Assembly: GCF_002847505.1 (NCBI RefSeq)
Contig: NZ_MXAV01000013.1
Location: 80,995-144,994 of the forward strand
Direction: 5' to 3'
Source of the DNA: Acidithiobacillus marinus
GTDB lineage: Bacteria > Pseudomonadota > Gammaproteobacteria > Acidithiobacillales > Acidithiobacillaceae
Length of the DNA: 64,000 nt
The position numbers and the translations under genes were made by a program. Positions 61,899-64,000 of the stretch are shown here, one piece after another (the first letter of the stretch is position 1; each line of letters begins with the position of its first letter). Under the pieces are notes generated by a model, which worked only from the letters and a program-made list of their open reading frames with translations, did no database searches and was not told where the DNA came from.

Positions 61899-64000
61899 AT
61901 GCACCTACCCGCATCAAGTCGCAGATCCCCGACCTGCGGAACTCGTCACGCATTAACCAAGATCTCCAGTCCCCGTCGATGGACCTCATGGCCCTGCTGG
62001 ACTCGGCTGGCATTCCCTGCCGCCGCGTCGGTAAGGAAATCGAGGCAGACTTCGACCAGTCCGGCCATCTCAGCTACAAGCTAAATCCTAGAAAGGGCGT
62101 TTATTTCTCGACCACTGGCAAAAAGGGCAAGATTGCATCGTTGCTGCGTAGTCACAAACTGCCAGACACGGCCTACACTGGCCAGGCCAGCGCACTCCCG
62201 AAAAAAAACATCGGCATAGCCCGCCATATCTGGTCGTCTGGTTGGACCTGCACTCATCGGCAGGATATGCCCGTAGACTGGGACAAAGGTCTGAATGCCA
62301 GTCAAAAAGGGGCCGTCCGCATCAAGCACGCGGAGGAGCGGGAAGCTGTCATTACTTATCTGACTGCCCGTCTGGGACCTGAGCATGTGGAGGAGCATTG
62401 GCTACGCCAAATCCGCATTGCTAGGGACAGGCTTGGTCAAATTATGATGTTGGTCCCCATGTATAAGGATGGGGAAGTGGTTGGTATCCAGCGCACCTAC
62501 TTGACCCCGAACGGCAAGAAGATCGTAAGGAAGATGCTAGGCCAGAAAGGGGTGTTGCCATTATCAGCTCCAACAGGAGTCAATCCAGCCCAGCTTGCAG
62601 GTGTACGAAATATGTTGATAGGTGAGGGGTTTGAAACTGTTGCGGCCGCGATTCAAACGGCGGGGTATGGCGGCATTGTCTGTTTTGATGCGGTTGGGTT
62701 GACAGTCTGGGCTGAATCTCAAGCAAGAGTCGCTGCGGAACAGAGTAAGGAACAACTGGACAATACCCCAACTGCAACCATCCTTGCCGATAATGACGAA
62801 TCCCAGACCGGACAAAAAGCGTCGGCAAAAGCGGTTCGGGCTTTGCGGAAAGCTGGCCTCAAGGCTCATTTTGCCCTGCCCCCCCTACCTGAAAATGGCG
62901 GGCCAAAAGGCGGACCCAAGGGTAGTGACTGGGGAGATTATCCGCAAGAGGGCTTGAGCCATGCCATGCTGGCTCACTTGCAGATGGCTGTTAGCAACGG
63001 TGACAGCGAGATGCCAGTTCTCGATGCCGATGATGACGCAAAACGGGCAGAACTGGAAGAAACTCATGATTTCACATGGTTACGTCTTGCGGAAAACCTG
63101 GCAGACTTCCCGGTGACTGACACGGTTGAGCAGGTTCGTGACAATCTCAAAACCGATTTTCAGAAGCTCGTGGAGGACTATTTGGATTGGTGGGGCAGCC
63201 AGAGGGACGCCAAGGATCCGTCCTTGTTTCAGCCCGTGTTGTTCCAGATCACAACGGGGGCGGGCAAATCCCGGTATCTCAAGAAGTTAATCACTAATCT
63301 GCCCCTGCGGAAAGCGGGGGTGCGGGTCTGTGTTGGCGTGGGCGACCACGCCCAGGCCGCAGAGTTTGAGGCTGTGGGATATTTTCATTTTTGGGGGCGG
63401 CAGCCGAATGAAGAAAAGTGTCCTGCGGCTTACTGCCCGGCACACGAAGATCTGGCCAAGGCTGTGGATCGTGAGCATATCCCTCAAGCCGAGTATTGTA
63501 ACAGCTGCCCACATGGGATTGCCTGGTCTATCGAGAAAGTGCGGGCAAAACTTGAGGATGGTAACGTGTCCAGCCAAACGCAAGTAGACGACCTCGAGGA
63601 GCGTATACAGCAGCTTGTCGCACTCTTGTTGCGTATGGGGCTGGATCCCGGTGACGTGCTACCTTGCCCGTGGCAGCAGCACCTGAAGTCTGCAATGGAT
63701 GCCCAATTTGTGGTCATGCACCACCTGAGCTATTCCGATAGTCTGGTCAACAACGCTCTATATTTTGCCGACGAGAGTTTTGATATCGGAAAAACCGTGA
63801 CAATTAATCTCGGAGATATTGCGCAATGGGCAAAAGAGCTGGATGGACAGGTACGGCATTTTAGCGTGCATCCGCCGTTGGCTGACGAAGGTAGGGAGAC
63901 GCAGGTTAAAAAGGCCCGAATGGCCATGCAAATGCTGGCTGACCGGATGGCGTATTGGGCGGGGCAAGGCAAATCCGGCGCGGTAGAACTTGACGCAGGT
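61895..64000 (+). CDS. Toprim primase fused to XPD/DinG-like helicase, 3' end cut
   Basis: Open from ATG 61895 to the window edge, at least 702 residues. N-terminal half: Toprim_3-type primase with LIGEGFETVAAAIQTAGY (acidic E244) and ILADNDE (D299, D301), as in primases of mobile elements. C-terminal half: Walker A ITTGAGKS (residues 452-459), then four Cys, C509-x4-C514 and C535-x2-C538, then VVMHHLSYSDSL and a Walker B-like FADES (D626, E627). This is the order of motifs in XPD/DinG helicases, where the cysteines bind a [4Fe-4S] cluster between motifs I and II. Helicase domain 2 would follow beyond the edge. Probably replicates the element. Confidence 0.75.
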   Translation, partial: MNAPTRIKSQIPDLRNSSRINQDLQSPSMDLMALLDSAGIPCRRVGKEIEADFDQSGHLSYKLNPRKGVYFSTTGKKGKIASLLRSHKLPDTAYTGQASALPKKNIGIARHIWSSGWTCTHRQDMPVDWDKGLNASQKGAVRIKHAEEREAVITYLTARLGPEHVEEHWLRQIRIARDRLGQIMMLVPMYKDGEVVGIQRTYLTPNGKKIVRKMLGQKGVLPLSAPTGVNPAQLAGVRNMLIGEGFETVAAAIQTAGYGGIVCFDAVGLTVWAESQARVAAEQSKEQLDNTPTATILADNDESQTGQKASAKAVRALRKAGLKAHFALPPLPENGGPKGGPKGSDWGDYPQEGLSHAMLAHLQMAVSNGDSEMPVLDADDDAKRAELEETHDFTWLRLAENLADFPVTDTVEQVRDNLKTDFQKLVEDYLDWWGSQRDAKDPSLFQPVLFQITTGAGKSRYLKKLITNLPLRKAGVRVCVGVGDHAQAAEFEAVGYFHFWGRQPNEEKCPAAYCPAHEDLAKAVDREHIPQAEYCNSCPHGIAWSIEKVRAKLEDGNVSSQTQVDDLEERIQQLVALLLRMGLDPGDVLPCPWQQHLKSAMDAQFVVMHHLSYSDSLVNNALYFADESFDIGKTVTINLGDIAQWAKELDGQVRHFSVHPPLADEGRETQVKKARMAMQMLADRMAYWAGQGKSGAVELDAG

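Overview
The window looks like chromosome of an acidophilic sulfur/iron-oxidising gammaproteobacterium-like organism, most probably Acidithiobacillus. The best single clue is ArsR at 2419-2736, whose cysteines C95, C96 and C102 match the atypical arsenite site described for Acidithiobacillus ferrooxidans ArsR. Metal-resistance genes (ars, copA, bufferin-type operon), many thiol and sulfur proteins and the general gene style fit this. The assignment is inference from gene content; no 16S rRNA is present.

Left part (1-44 kb) is mostly ordinary chromosome: uvrB end; arsR-arsC-VOC divergent from arsB; a cupin-alcohol dehydrogenase operon; pyrG-kdsA-eno-ftsB, in which eno carries an out-of-frame internal deletion; efp; a DUF971 gene; uvrC-pgsA; tRNA-Gly and tRNA-Cys; an APC permease; small membrane proteins; a CMD/AhpD-like gene; an ArsR-MFS pair next to a decayed sulfur-dioxygenase-like start; a globin/ferredoxin-reductase/thioredoxin/hemerythrin/lipoyl-carrier module with a convergent Crp/Fnr regulator; an EmrAB-outer membrane efflux operon with a LysR regulator; dusA; a third ArsR; gnd-zwf; purT; aspC; copA; a hexose-6-phosphate mutarotase; an ABC exporter; and a four-gene operon with four YbjQ-like repeats plus PspA.

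44-50.7 kb is visibly more AT-rich: a porin-like gene and a glycine betaine/proline-type ABC operon (proV-proW-proX). The proV gene is split by a 2049-bp ISAs1-type insertion sequence with 13/15-matching ends and a perfect 8-bp target duplication.

50.67 kb to the right edge reads as an integrated mobile element. It starts at a 47-nt 3' remnant of a tRNA-Arg(ACG), followed by clustered GTCCC repeats that look like integrase arm sites. The cargo is an IS66 copy, remnants of IS3 and ISL3 elements and of a GGDEF gene, a DedA protein, and a bufferin-type RiPP metallophore operon (two DUF2282 precursors, DoxX, DUF692 MNIO enzyme, DUF2063 partner, DsbG-like thiol protein, ECF sigma, zinc-finger anti-sigma). 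The last 3.5 kb is an overlapping operon: a holin-like membrane/HTH protein, an HTH protein, and a Toprim primase apparently fused to an XPD/DinG-like Fe-S helicase, cut by the window edge.

Regulatory signals link some loci. An almost identical 18-bp palindrome overlaps the promoters of the cupin-ADH operon and of the CMD gene, suggesting one shared, probably TetR-type, repressor not encoded here. A Crp/Fnr box with exact class II spacing lies in front of the globin operon.
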